Notes: a model not told the origin generated them from the sequence alone. Shown: positions 24,721-32,585, counted from the first letter of the stretch. The stretch: DNA of 32,585 bases from Aquisphaera insulae (GCF_011064615.1 NZ_JAALJH010000092.1:1-32585); one strand, 5' to 3'. Numbers and translations are program-made.

Positions 24721-25959
24721 TCATCCGTGTCCCCCGTGGGCTATCGAATGGACCGCATACCGTCGGTCACCACCAAGCGCGCGAGCCGCCCGTGAGGGTG
24801 CGGAGCTTCTTCCGCCCCCCCTCAGCCCCAGGGCGTCCAGCACCTCCTGGTCCGGCGTCTGCGAGGTCGGCGGCCAGAAGTGCTTGCTCTCGCGGGTCAT
24901 GACGCTGAAGTCCTCGTTGTACGACCAGTAGGACCAGCCGATCTGCCGCTCTTCCAGGATCGTCCGCATGTCGCGGAGGTAGCGGACGCGATCCTCGGGC
25001 CGGCATCCGGCCTGGTAGCAACCGAACTCGGCGCACCAGAGGCGAGGACGGCCGCCGTGTTTCTCGCGCCAGGCGACCGCCTTGTCGATTCGGGCGGCGA
25101 GGGCCGCGCGGTCCCAGCGCTCGGCGGCGTATCGTTCGATCTGGGACTTCGCCTCCGGCCGCAATGATTCGGGCATCGCGGCCAACCAGCGCGGGAGGTC
25201 CTTCAGGATGTCCGGCCCCGATGGATAGGGTAACTCCCTCAGGCGAGGGATCAACCCATCTCGCCAGGTGCCCCCCTGCCAGTTGAACAGGTGTGGCTCA
25301 TAGAATGTGAAGCTGTAGAGGACGTTGGCGTCGTCCACCGGATCCAGCTCGGCCATCGCATCGACCGAGCCGGCCTGATCGCTGCTGAGGATCAGCGTAT
25401 GACCCGGCATCACGCCCCGGAGCGCCTTCCAGAGCCGCGTCTGAAGCCGGATCCAGTGGTTCCAGGCCGAGCGATCGGGGCTCGTCCCGTAGGGCTCCGT
25501 CATCAACTGCAAGGCGAGCCTCCCGGGCGGGACGCGGCCGGCGAGATGACGGCCCAGGTTGGTTTCGAACGCCAGGAACCTCTCGAAGTCCTCGGCATTG
25601 CCGACCACCCTCCGTTTGTATTCGTCCTCCGGGTGGACGCAGACCACGACCGGCAGACGCTCGGCCACCGCCGCGTCGATCACGCCGTCGAAGTAGGCCA
25701 TCGCCTGAACGTCTAGCGCCGGTCCGTTTTGCACCACGGCCGGATTCACGAGCAGCTTGAGGAAGCGGAACCCCATGTCCCGGATCGCGCGGACGTCCTC
25801 CCCGCCCAGCCGCATGATCGACTCCGGCGGCATGGTCCGGACCTGCCTGTCCGCGCAGATCCCCCGCGCCAGCCAGGGCATCGGCCCCGCCTCCTCCGCA
25901 CCGACCGCCGACGCCATGATCCCCGCGACGAGACCGAGCAGTCCGACCATCCGCTTCAT
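24721..25959 (-). CDS. Secreted glycoside hydrolase, GH5-like (beta/alpha)8 enzyme
   Basis: The 412-residue protein starts at ATG 25959 with GGGGGAG-type purines upstream. A Sec signal peptide (MKRMVGLLGLVAGIMASAVGA) precedes a TIM-barrel similar to GH5. Likely catalytic residues are Glu155 (LQLMTEPYG, acid/base) and Glu311 (CAEFGC, nucleophile). YSFTFYEPHLF matches the strand with the conserved His. In most GH5 enzymes the acid/base Glu follows Asn (NEP); here it follows Thr. The last 35 residues are a low-complexity Arg/Ala/Gly/Ser tail beyond the barrel. The gene follows the larger hydrolase after 36 nt and is probably in the same operon. Substrate unknown; a beta-linked glucan or mannan is plausible. 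Confidence 0.82.
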   Translation of the reverse strand: MKRMVGLLGLVAGIMASAVGAEEAGPMPWLARGICADRQVRTMPPESIMRLGGEDVRAIRDMGFRFLKLLVNPAVVQNGPALDVQAMAYFDGVIDAAVAERLPVVVCVHPEDEYKRRVVGNAEDFERFLAFETNLGRHLAGRVPPGRLALQLMTEPYGTSPDRSAWNHWIRLQTRLWKALRGVMPGHTLILSSDQAGSVDAMAELDPVDDANVLYSFTFYEPHLFNWQGGTWRDGLIPRLRELPYPSGPDILKDLPRWLAAMPESLRPEAKSQIERYAAERWDRAALAARIDKAVAWREKHGGRPRLWCAEFGCYQAGCRPEDRVRYLRDMRTILEERQIGWSYWSYNEDFSVMTRESKHFWPPTSQTPDQEVLDALGLRGGGRSSAPSRAARALGGDRRYAVHSIAHGGHG

Positions 25960-25995
25960 ACCGTCTCCCCCCCCGCCTTCTCCGTGCTTCTGGGG

Positions 25996-28455
25996 TTAGT
26001 CCTGGATCTGGATTTCCCCGATCTCGATCGCATGCGGCTCGTGAGCCCGATCGGGCGCCTGCCAGGCCCCGATGCAGAGGTTCAGCCCGTCCAGCTCCTC
26101 GATCCGAAGATGATCCCCCGCCTGGCCGCGATTCGGGGGGCCGCTCCAGTGGGCGAAGTGGCGGAGCTGGTCCCAGGTGACGCGAACATCCTGCCAGGTC
26201 TCCGTCAGCGGGATCGAGCATCCCCATGGGCTGCCGTCTCGCTCGATGAGGACGAGCTCCACGGCCCTGGTGGCCGGCTCGCCCGCGCGGAGCCGCAGGT
26301 GCAGGGACGTCCTCGCGGCGAGCGCGTCACGCCATGGCTCGAGCCTTTCGTTCACGCCGATGCGGACGCTGATGCTCGACGGTGGCGGCCCGAACCTGGG
26401 GATCGCGATCCGCATCGCCGCGCGGCCGCCGTCCGTCACGGGCGTCGCACGGCCCTGTTCGTCGCCCTGGACGCGGAGCGGCTCGGATCCGCCGTAAAGC
26501 CGGATCGACCCGCGAATGTCCGAAACGGCGACCGCATAGGAGTCCGTCCCGCCGGGGAACTGGCGAGCCCCCTTCCCGCCTTTCACATCGATGACGTAGG
26601 CCAGCGTGCCCGGCGTCATGTCCTCGCCCGGAATCAGGCCCTCGTACCGATAAGGCTTCCTTGGGGCCAGCGGCACGGTCTTCCAGGCGTCCGTCGAATT
26701 CCGGTAACGAAGCGTCGCCCGCGGGTCGTCCTCGGCCGCCACGGACACTCCCACCGATAAGGGCTTGCCGGAGACCCACGCCGGCGCAGGCTCATGCCAG
26801 GCGGCGATCGGACGGCCCGGTTTCGCTTTCGGAGCGACGAACGTCGGATCGACGACCACGGGAGCCTCCTTCAGGCCGTGACGCGTCAGCCGATAGACGC
26901 CGGGCGTGACCCGGAACCGGCCGGCCTCAACGGCGACGGACCGGGGACCTTCCACCGAATGCACGGCGAAATCGCGACCCAGGTCGGGGAGATCCAGCCG
27001 CATCGCCCGCTCACGCCAGTAGACCCGAGAGACCTCGCGGTCGAGGCGGTCCGGACCGAACGGATCGTTGACCCAGACGGCATCCGGATAGACCTCGAGC
27101 CGCCACTGCCCCGGCGCCAGCCGATCGAGGAAGTACGCGCCGGTGCCGTCATAATCGACGATCGGCGACCGCCCGACGCCCGCGATCCGGACCAGCCGCT
27201 CGGGCGCGGGGGGCCTCGTGGTCGTGTCGTTCGAGTGCACGAAGATGGTCGGCGAGACGGCCTCGCTCAGGTCGTCTTCGTAGCGAATTCGGAAACGCGG
27301 GGAATCCGCCGTCGTCCCGCCGAACTCGTTGCTCGCGGGGTATTCACCCCAGGATCGCCGCCTCGGCAGGGTGCGAAACGCCTCCGCCGCGACCATGAAC
27401 CCGAGCGCCCGCCCCGGTGCATACACGAGGTTCAGATAATGCGTCTGCCAGCCGGCGTTGAAGGGGGCCAGGGGGAGCGGATCGTACTGGAACTGGGCGG
27501 CGAACTGGGCACCGCCCGCGCGGAACGATCGGGCCATGGCGACATAGAGATACCCGCCGGGGACGTCGGCGGAGTCGAACTCGTAAACGCCGATCGCCTT
27601 CCCCTTCAGGTCGGGCGAGCGCATGTCGGGGAAGTCGGCCACCGCGGGCAGGAAGTTGCGGCGGAGCGAGTGTCCCGCGACCAGCCCGGAGGGATACCAG
27701 CCGAAGGTGCAGCCATCGGCCCGGGACCGGCCGACGGCGGCGAGGTGCCCCTGCCAGCCGTTGTAGAAGAGCGGCTTCTTGCAGCCGGTGCCCCGGATCG
27801 TGGCGGTCAGGTCGTTGATGTAGTCCGTCACCTGGGCATCGGTCGCCCCGCCGACCGGGTACGTCGGCTCGTTGATCAGCTCCAGGGCGACGATGTTGGC
27901 GTCCTCGCCGTTGGCGATCCCCGTGAAGCGGTTTCGATGTGCGAGGAACTGCTGAAGATAGCGCCGTTGCGGCGGCCGCGAGGCCGGATCGGTGGTCATC
28001 CGGGCCATGGTGAAGTCGTTCGAAAACCCCTCGCCCGGGTTGGGCGTGGGCCACCAGGCGATCGGCGTGAGCACCAGTGCAACGCCCCGTGCGCGGGCCT
28101 CGGCGATGACCCGGTCGAGGATCCTCAGGTGCTCGTTGTCGACGAGGTTCCCCTGCCGGTCGCTGATCTCGCGGTCGAAGACGTGGATGCGGATGAGGTC
28201 CAGCCCCATCCGCTTCAGGTGCGTCATGTCGTCGCGGACGGTGGCGTCGAAGTCGACGCCCAGCTTCTTCAGGTCGAGGTAGTTCTGCCAGTGCGGCGGG
28301 TAGTAATTCACGCCGAAGAGCGCGACCTCCTCGCGGCTATCCGCCCGGCGGAGCACGCCGTTTTCGCAGATGACCTCGCGTGGACTCGAATCAGGCGGCG
28401 GGGCGCACGCCAGGCAACACGCCCAGGCGGCGAGAGTCGGCAGCAAGCCGGTCAT
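25996..28455 (-). CDS. Secreted multidomain glycoside hydrolase (GH2/GH5-like clan A barrel)
   Basis: The 819-residue protein is assigned the start ATG 28455 because it places a lipoprotein-like or Sec signal (MTGLLPTLAAWACCLAC) at the N-terminus; the open frame extends 39 codons farther with Pro/Arg-rich sequence unlike a signal. A TIM-barrel domain (about 30-380) has LFGVNYYPPHWQNY, LELINEPTYP with putative acid/base Glu196, and GVYEFDSADVP with putative nucleophile Glu292. The rest consists of beta-rich regions; the last 130 residues (from about 690) resemble a carbohydrate-binding jelly roll with WQDVRVTWDQL. It is likely to cleave plant or algal polysaccharide outside the cytoplasm. It is first in a pair with the GH5-like gene. 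No strong Shine-Dalgarno sequence is visible. Confidence 0.8.
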   Translation of the reverse strand: MTGLLPTLAAWACCLACAPPPDSSPREVICENGVLRRADSREEVALFGVNYYPPHWQNYLDLKKLGVDFDATVRDDMTHLKRMGLDLIRIHVFDREISDRQGNLVDNEHLRILDRVIAEARARGVALVLTPIAWWPTPNPGEGFSNDFTMARMTTDPASRPPQRRYLQQFLAHRNRFTGIANGEDANIVALELINEPTYPVGGATDAQVTDYINDLTATIRGTGCKKPLFYNGWQGHLAAVGRSRADGCTFGWYPSGLVAGHSLRRNFLPAVADFPDMRSPDLKGKAIGVYEFDSADVPGGYLYVAMARSFRAGGAQFAAQFQYDPLPLAPFNAGWQTHYLNLVYAPGRALGFMVAAEAFRTLPRRRSWGEYPASNEFGGTTADSPRFRIRYEDDLSEAVSPTIFVHSNDTTTRPPAPERLVRIAGVGRSPIVDYDGTGAYFLDRLAPGQWRLEVYPDAVWVNDPFGPDRLDREVSRVYWRERAMRLDLPDLGRDFAVHSVEGPRSVAVEAGRFRVTPGVYRLTRHGLKEAPVVVDPTFVAPKAKPGRPIAAWHEPAPAWVSGKPLSVGVSVAAEDDPRATLRYRNSTDAWKTVPLAPRKPYRYEGLIPGEDMTPGTLAYVIDVKGGKGARQFPGGTDSYAVAVSDIRGSIRLYGGSEPLRVQGDEQGRATPVTDGGRAAMRIAIPRFGPPPSSISVRIGVNERLEPWRDALAARTSLHLRLRAGEPATRAVELVLIERDGSPWGCSIPLTETWQDVRVTWDQLRHFAHWSGPPNRGQAGDHLRIEELDGLNLCIGAWQAPDRAHEPHAIEIGEIQIQD

Positions 28456-28553
28456 GGCAGGAAGCTCGGGGCGGCGGGGGGGTTCGGGGTCGCGCGGTGG
28501 GACCTCTGGAACTCCAGGATATCTGGTCGGCCCGGGCCGGGTAATGGGGACGC

Positions 28554-28603
28554 GGGAACTGGGGACAGGCACCTCGAAGACTCGGAGCCAGTCCCCAGTT
28601 CCC
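28554..28603. repeat. REP-like imperfect palindrome with perfect 13-bp arms
   Basis: GGGAACTGGGGAC (28554-28566) and GTCCCCAGTTCCC (28591-28603) are perfect inverted repeats around a 24-nt centre. The centre itself pairs partly (GGC with GCC, and CC with GG) with symmetrical A:A mismatches. The element lies 23 nt beyond the stop codon of the M56 protease gene on the minus strand and 98 nt before the hydrolase start. I recall similar GGGGACAGGCACC palindromes scattered through planctomycete genomes, in the style of REP sequences. It may also end transcription. Confidence 0.7.
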
Positions 28604-28626
28604 TCTGTCTTCCTGCCCTGGAGACC

Positions 28627-31335
28627 TTACTCCGGCTCGAGGACGAGGTTCACCTCCTCGACGGCCCCCTCGGGCAGTTTCACCGTCCGCTCGAACTGCT
28701 TGAAGTGGTCGGCCCAGACCGCGACCTTCACCTCGCGGTCCGGGAGCATCTGCGACGTCCGATAACGGCCGTCGTTCTGCTCGTCCTGGATGACCTCGGG
28801 GGATTTTTTCTTGCCGCCCGAGAGACCAATCTGCCGCTCGCTTTTCCCGTCGCCTCCAAGATAAGTCACGGCGGCCTGGAAGCCGTCCACCTGCTTGCCG
28901 TCCTTCGTCGTCGCGTTGATGACCAGGACCGGCGCGACGTAGCGGACGATCTCGATCTCCTTCACATCCCGGTCGAGCGTGCCCAGCCACATGCTCCGCC
29001 CCTCCCGGAGAGGAGCGTCCTTCCTGATTCGGTGCCGTGCGGCGGCGTGCTCGTTGAGCATGACCTCGAGCCGTGCGTCTGTCAGTCCTCGCGGCACCTT
29101 GACGGAGAAGTGCCCCTGTGCATCAACCCTCGTCTGATCGAACCAAGGCTCTCCCCCAAGCTTACCGAAAAGCGTCCCCGACCAGCCCGTCTTGGGCCGA
29201 CCCTGACTGTCGATCCAGTGTCCCTCGACGAGGACCGAAGGCCGCTCGCGAATCTCGACCTGACCTGGTGTCTCGCCTTCCTTCAAAACGACCTTCGCCC
29301 ATGGGAAGGGACCCGGGGCCTCGCGACGCTTCCAGCCCGCGGATCGGTCCGCTCGAGAGTCGAAGTCCGTGGGCTTCACGGTGTACGTCCCGGGAGGCAG
29401 CGGATCAACCTGGAAGCGGCCCTCGGCGTCGGTCTCGGCGACCCGCTGAATGGCATCGGAAACGATGAGGTGATTCAGAGCCTCTGCCTGAGGCCCCTCG
29501 TTACGATCGCGGTCAACTTCTACGAGCATCCCGGCCTTTGGCTTGCCATCCGCATCGAGGGCACGCCCGCTCAGCCGGATTCCCGGCTTGAGCCGGAATG
29601 TGCCGAGGTCCCCGCGCTGGCCTTCACCCAGGACATGCATCTCGGGTGCGAAATCTGTGGGTAAGATCCAGACGATCCCGTCGCCGGGCGTGGTGATCGG
29701 GAGGCGGAACGAGCCATCCTCGGCCGTCTTCGTCCGGGCAAACGAGCCGTACTCGAACTGCCCCTGGGGCAATTTGCTGATTCGGGAGTATGCCAGCAAT
29801 TCGACGTTCACCGCCGGCTTGCCCTCGGGCGTTTCCACCTTCCCAGTCACCGGCTTCGCGGGACGCAACTCGATCGACTCGAAGAACGGCCGCTCACCGA
29901 GCTTTTCATTCTTGCGCGTCATGCCCAGCGAGTAGCCGAACCCGGCCCGCGTCGCATATTCGGGATGGGTCACATCCAGCTCGATGTAGAGCAGCCGTTC
30001 AGCGGCCTGGTCCGGCGGGACGGTAAACTCATAGGTCCCGTCCACCGCGGTCGTATGGTGGGACTCCTCCAGGACGCGACTCTCCAGGCTGGAATTCACC
30101 GATCGCCTCACCACCACCGTGGCCCCGGCGATGGGCTTGCCCGTATCCTTGTCCTTGACGATCCCCTTGTAGTGGAGCGTCTCGCCGGCCTCTTTCGCCT
30201 GGCCCTGCGCGGAATGGTCTCCCTTCGCGAGCGGAGCCGCGTCCAGCCGCAGTCCGGACGCCGCAACGACGATCACGACGAAGGCCGCGGCGACGGCGAG
30301 GCTCCAGGCCGGCCGGCAGCGGCGCTCCAGATGTTGGCCCTGAATCAGCATGACGACCCTCCTGTGCAGGTTCGAGCGACGCCCGCCGATGCCGAGCGCG
30401 GGCCACGCCGGCCCGGGCTTCGTGGCTCGCGCGAGCCGAACGAGGAACGCCGCGTAATTCTCCGCCGAGCCCACCTCGGCCGCGCGGGCGTCCGCCAGGT
30501 AGTCCTGACCGAGCCGAAGCTGCCGCCTCAGCCACCAGAAGAGCGGTTGATAGAAGAGGGCCAGCCCTGCCAGCGCCGCGAGGTCCCAGCCCCAGGCGTC
30601 CCGTCGCTCCACGTGCGACCACTCGTGAGCCAGGGCATACCGTAGTGCCTCGACCTCGCTCCGGTCGCAGAACGACTCCGGCAGCAGGATCACGGGCCGG
30701 ATCCAGGTGTTCGTGAACGGCAGCGCGACGCGATCGCTCGCCAGCAATCGGACCGAGTCACTAGTCGGACCGGCGATCTCCACGAACAGCTCGCGGACCC
30801 ACTCCGGCGCCGGGCTGGAGCCCCGGACGACCCGCAAGAACGCCCACTGGCCCATCAACCACCAGCCGGCCATCGCGACCGCCGCCAGGACGTAAACGAA
30901 CGCGGCGATCGTCCCGACCGACGGGACCGGCCAGGGACGACTTGCCGGGGTCGTTTCGGATCGAGCAAGGACACCATGCTCCGCGATCGGCCGGGCGGGC
31001 GAATGCGCCCTCGCCGCCTTCCCCCGTGCCTCCACCGCACGATCGAGCGAGGTCACTTCGATCGGCCGGGCCTCCCCCGGGCTCGCGGTCTCGACGGGTT
31101 CCGCGGGCGCGGCTGACGATGCTGACGGCAGGATCGCGAACGACCATCGCGGGGCGATCGGCAGACCACCCACGAGGGGAACGATCGCGGCCCCCGCGAG
31201 GGCGAGGAGGATGATCCGGACTCGTCGGACCGGCTGCCGCACGCCAGCCACGGCCAGGCTCCCCAGGCCCAGGACGATCAGGGACCCGAGTGCGACGCTC
31301 GCCGCCCGGATCAAGGACGCATCATTCCCGTTCAT
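28627..31335 (-). CDS. BlaR1-like M56 membrane protease with carboxypeptidase-regulatory-like repeats
   Basis: The 902-residue protein starts at ATG 31335 with GGGAGGAG about 8 nt upstream. The membrane part has helices near residues 8-30, 40-60 and 160-182. It carries the zinc-protease motif HEWSH (His237-Glu238-His241) and the M56-typical FYQPLFWWLRRQLRLGQDYLADARAAE, and closes with a helix at about 345-365. The rest, about 530 residues, is extracytoplasmic and built from carboxypeptidase-regulatory-like beta sandwiches (YKGIVKDKDTGKPIAGATVVV, VTGKVETPEGKPAVNVELLA, LSGRALDADGKPKAGMLVEV). No penicillin-binding sensor domain is present. By analogy with BlaR1 it would sense a ligand and inactivate the BlaI repressor by proteolysis. 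It begins one base after the blaI-type stop codon. Confidence 0.88.
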   Translation of the reverse strand: MNGNDASLIRAASVALGSLIVLGLGSLAVAGVRQPVRRVRIILLALAGAAIVPLVGGLPIAPRWSFAILPSASSAAPAEPVETASPGEARPIEVTSLDRAVEARGKAARAHSPARPIAEHGVLARSETTPASRPWPVPSVGTIAAFVYVLAAVAMAGWWLMGQWAFLRVVRGSSPAPEWVRELFVEIAGPTSDSVRLLASDRVALPFTNTWIRPVILLPESFCDRSEVEALRYALAHEWSHVERRDAWGWDLAALAGLALFYQPLFWWLRRQLRLGQDYLADARAAEVGSAENYAAFLVRLARATKPGPAWPALGIGGRRSNLHRRVVMLIQGQHLERRCRPAWSLAVAAAFVVIVVAASGLRLDAAPLAKGDHSAQGQAKEAGETLHYKGIVKDKDTGKPIAGATVVVRRSVNSSLESRVLEESHHTTAVDGTYEFTVPPDQAAERLLYIELDVTHPEYATRAGFGYSLGMTRKNEKLGERPFFESIELRPAKPVTGKVETPEGKPAVNVELLAYSRISKLPQGQFEYGSFARTKTAEDGSFRLPITTPGDGIVWILPTDFAPEMHVLGEGQRGDLGTFRLKPGIRLSGRALDADGKPKAGMLVEVDRDRNEGPQAEALNHLIVSDAIQRVAETDAEGRFQVDPLPPGTYTVKPTDFDSRADRSAGWKRREAPGPFPWAKVVLKEGETPGQVEIRERPSVLVEGHWIDSQGRPKTGWSGTLFGKLGGEPWFDQTRVDAQGHFSVKVPRGLTDARLEVMLNEHAAARHRIRKDAPLREGRSMWLGTLDRDVKEIEIVRYVAPVLVINATTKDGKQVDGFQAAVTYLGGDGKSERQIGLSGGKKKSPEVIQDEQNDGRYRTSQMLPDREVKVAVWADHFKQFERTVKLPEGAVEEVNLVLEPE

Positions 31336-31336
31336 C

Positions 31337-31744
31337 TCAACGCTCCTCCCTTTTCCGGCCCGCCGTTGCCTTCCGCTTCCGCGCCTCGGCGATGAGGTCC
31401 TCCAGCGTCCGGAGCTCGGCCTCGCTGGCATCCTTGACCTGAAGGAGGCTGAGGACAACCTGGTCGAGTGCCCCGTCGAAGACCCGGTCCAGGAGCCGGG
31501 ACGTCACCCGATCCCGGCTGTAGGTCGGCTCGTAGACGAACGTCCGGCCCTCGGCGCGATGCCGGACCAGGCCCTTCGTCTCCATGATCCGCAGCAGCGT
31601 CTGCACCGTGTTGAACGCCAGCTCGTTCCCCGGGCACATCCGCCGATGCACCTCCCGCACGCTCCCCGATCCCAGCTCCCAGAGCGCCTTGAGCACATCC
31701 AGCTCGCGCGGGCTCGGATCCGATTCCGCGATCGGCTCGGGCAA
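31337..31744 (-). CDS. BlaI/MecI/CopY-family repressor
   Basis: The 135-residue winged-helix repressor regulates the M56 protease gene that follows after one base (TGA-g-ATG). I prefer the TTG at 31744: it is preceded by AAGGGGG at 6-nt spacing and gives MPEPIAESDPSPRELDVLKALW, a normal BlaI start. An ATG at 31828 would add 28 residues without family resemblance and would place the operator inside the gene. The helix-turn-helix region contains SVREVHRRM and NTVQTLLRIMETKGLVRH, followed by the wing (EGRTFVYEPTYSRD) and a C-terminal dimerisation helix. Its probable promoter and operator lie just upstream. Confidence 0.9.
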   Translation of the reverse strand: MPEPIAESDPSPRELDVLKALWELGSGSVREVHRRMCPGNELAFNTVQTLLRIMETKGLVRHRAEGRTFVYEPTYSRDRVTSRLLDRVFDGALDQVVLSLLQVKDASEAELRTLEDLIAEARKRKATAGRKREER

Positions 31745-31765
31745 TCTCCACCCCCTTTGCACGAA

Positions 31766-31788
31766 CACCTGACTTATTAAGTTAGGTG
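31766..31788 (-). promoter_or_regulatory. Operator palindrome for the BlaI-type repressor
   Basis: This 23-bp palindrome has a single mismatched pair. On the plus strand it consists of CACCT, g, ACTTA, a central T, TAAGT, t, AGGTG. On the minus strand it begins one base beyond the predicted -10 element and covers the expected transcription start, ending 21 bases before the TTG start at 31744. Binding there would block transcription. Confidence 0.7.
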
Positions 31789-31789
31789 A

Positions 31790-31818
31790 ATCGTAACTCG
31801 AGGTGCGGGGTGAATCAA
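31790..31818 (-). promoter_or_regulatory. Promoter of the blaI-type/M56 operon
   Basis: On the minus strand TTGATT (31813-31818) and TACGAT (31790-31795), each four of six consensus bases, are separated by 17 nt. Initiation would fall inside the operator palindrome at 31766-31788. Confidence 0.6.
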
Positions 31819-31825
31819 GATGGTT

Positions 31826-31843
31826 CACCTAGAAAACTAAGTC
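31826..31843 (-). promoter_or_regulatory. Second, weaker operator-like site upstream of the -35 element
   Basis: On the minus strand the sequence has GACTTA, six other bases, then TAGGTG. This is the same half-site pair and spacing found on the plus strand at 31771-31788, inside the main operator, so the two sites are inverted with respect to each other. Their centres are 55 bp apart and flank the promoter. The site overlaps the end of the DUF4058 gene. Confidence 0.5.
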
Positions 31844-32548
31844 TTGAATCGGACGAGGCGTGACATCCCAGGCGGCACGGTACGTTTCCTCGAGCGGGAC
31901 GTTCACGTACCAGCCCGGGGCCAGGAAGAGGGGCGCTTCGGGGAGAGGATCACCGACAGCCAGAGATTCCACGTAGGCGACCAGAGGTTCGCCGGCATCG
32001 AAGGCGGCGACGATTCGGGGCCTGTCCCGCGGCTGTGCTGGAAGGGGTTCGCCGACGAGTTCGTCCCAGAGGGTCTGGGCGATTCCGTGGGGGTCACGGG
32101 GACCGGGCGGGAACGGATCGACGACGAGGAAGTGGATGCCCGTGCGAACGAAGTCCGCGGCCTTCGCGATGAAGCTGGCGATTGCGTGCTTGCTGTCCTT
32201 GTTACCGGGTGAGACCAGCTCGATCATCGCCACGACTCGACCGAGTCCGTGACGGATCGCGATCCGATCTGCCCGCCGAGCATAGGCCGCCGCCTCGGTC
32301 TCAACGCGGGCCGTCTGCTTGATTCGGGGCGGCGTCTCGGTCACGACCATCCCGCCGGAAGGGCGTGAGCCTGTCCGCTCGAGCGCGACGACGTCGGGTT
32401 CCGGTCCACTGACGCGCTGGTCCGCCATGGCGAAGTAGCCATCGGGCAGAATCCCGCGGTTGAGCAGGTTCCGAATCTCGATGCTCCACCCCCGGTGGAA
32501 GTCGTGATACGTCCCGGCATCGACGCGAGTCCAGTCATGGAGTGGCAT
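31829..32548 (-). CDS. DUF4058 family protein, PD-(D/E)XK nuclease-like
   Basis: The 239-residue protein starts at ATG 32548 with a perfect AGGAGG 7 nt upstream. It has the planctomycete form of the family start (MPLHDWTRVDAGTYHDFHRGW). Asp52 (GPEPDVVAL) and Glu110 with Lys117 (IELVSPGNK) fit a PD-(D/E)XK-type nuclease core, related to the Uma2-like proteins expanded in cyanobacteria and planctomycetes. Whether the family cuts DNA is unproven. No signal peptide is visible, so it is probably cytoplasmic. Its 3' end overlaps the upstream operator-like site, and 84 nt separate its stop codon from the repressor start, which has its own promoter. Confidence 0.85.
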   Translation of the reverse strand: MPLHDWTRVDAGTYHDFHRGWSIEIRNLLNRGILPDGYFAMADQRVSGPEPDVVALERTGSRPSGGMVVTETPPRIKQTARVETEAAAYARRADRIAIRHGLGRVVAMIELVSPGNKDSKHAIASFIAKAADFVRTGIHFLVVDPFPPGPRDPHGIAQTLWDELVGEPLPAQPRDRPRIVAAFDAGEPLVAYVESLAVGDPLPEAPLFLAPGWYVNVPLEETYRAAWDVTPRPIQDLVF

Positions 32549-32585
32549 GCCTAACCTCCTGACCACCCATTCTAACATCTGGCCT

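Noticed and set aside
24721..24830. Possible frameshift at the C-terminus of the GH5-like enzyme, because of its Arg/Ala/Gly/Ser tail
   Set aside because: No other frame continues the barrel, and the catalytic residues and last helices are complete before the tail. A natural tail is simpler.
1..32585. CRISPR arrays, tRNA or rRNA genes, insertion sequences and phage genes
   Set aside because: The gaps between genes are short and hold no direct-repeat arrays, cloverleaf-like sequence or transposase fragments that I could see by eye.

Overview
The window looks like a chromosomal segment of a high-GC planctomycete, most likely of the Isosphaeraceae (Singulisphaera, Aquisphaera or Paludisphaera type). 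The evidence is the gene content: a type IV-prepilin-like DUF1559 protein, a secreted giant with the planctomycete N-terminal export motif (LEALEPKLVLS) and a C-terminal dockerin-like segment, a Tat-exported Gfo/Idh/MocA oxidoreductase beside a secreted HEAT-repeat protein, an M56 protease fused to carboxypeptidase-regulatory-like repeats behind a BlaI repressor, and a DUF4058 protein. No rRNA, tRNA, CRISPR array, insertion sequence or phage gene is visible. The genus is an inference.

Layout. 1-3.8 kb: a lipoprotein sugar-binding protein whose two halves are in the reverse of the family order (an apparent natural circular permutation), then a sodium:solute symporter and a small two-helix membrane protein. 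3.8-7.1 kb: a well-formed promoter, a leader of about 280 nt, a polysaccharide flippase and a family 4-type glycosyltransferase, closed by a strong bidirectional hairpin. 7.2-10.5 kb (minus strand): a Gfo/Idh/MocA dehydrogenase followed by a HEAT-repeat protein. 10.9-16.7 kb: a TIGR03032-like protein, then a 1529-residue secreted protein combining a sedolisin (S53) protease, two BIG2 domains, a beta-helix of GGG-type repeats and a dockerin-like end. 16.9-20.1 kb: an unrecognised membrane protein, a DHH phosphoesterase and a DUF1559 pseudopilin. 20.4-24.4 kb: core metabolism, lipB-like plus lipA (overlapping) and leuC plus leuD. 24.4-24.7 kb: a small DUF6232-like gene of visibly lower GC. 24.7-28.5 kb (minus): two secreted glycoside hydrolases. 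28.6-32.5 kb (minus): a BlaR1-like M56 protease, its BlaI-type repressor with a readable promoter and operator, and a DUF4058 protein.

How the genes work together. The binding protein, symporter and glycoside hydrolases suggest a carbohydrate-scavenging lifestyle. The flippase and glycosyltransferase belong to exopolysaccharide or cell-surface glycan assembly. LipA/LipB supply lipoylated 2-oxoacid dehydrogenases, and LeuC/LeuD perform the isomerase step of leucine synthesis. The BlaI/M56 pair is a self-regulated protease-repressor switch whose sensor domain is not a penicillin-binding domain.

The observations most worth following are the permuted binding protein, the LipB homologue that lacks both catalytic residues, the BlaI operator that overlaps the predicted transcription start, the hairpin/G-quadruplex-like element between leuC and leuD, and the REP-like perfect inverted repeat at 28.55 kb.
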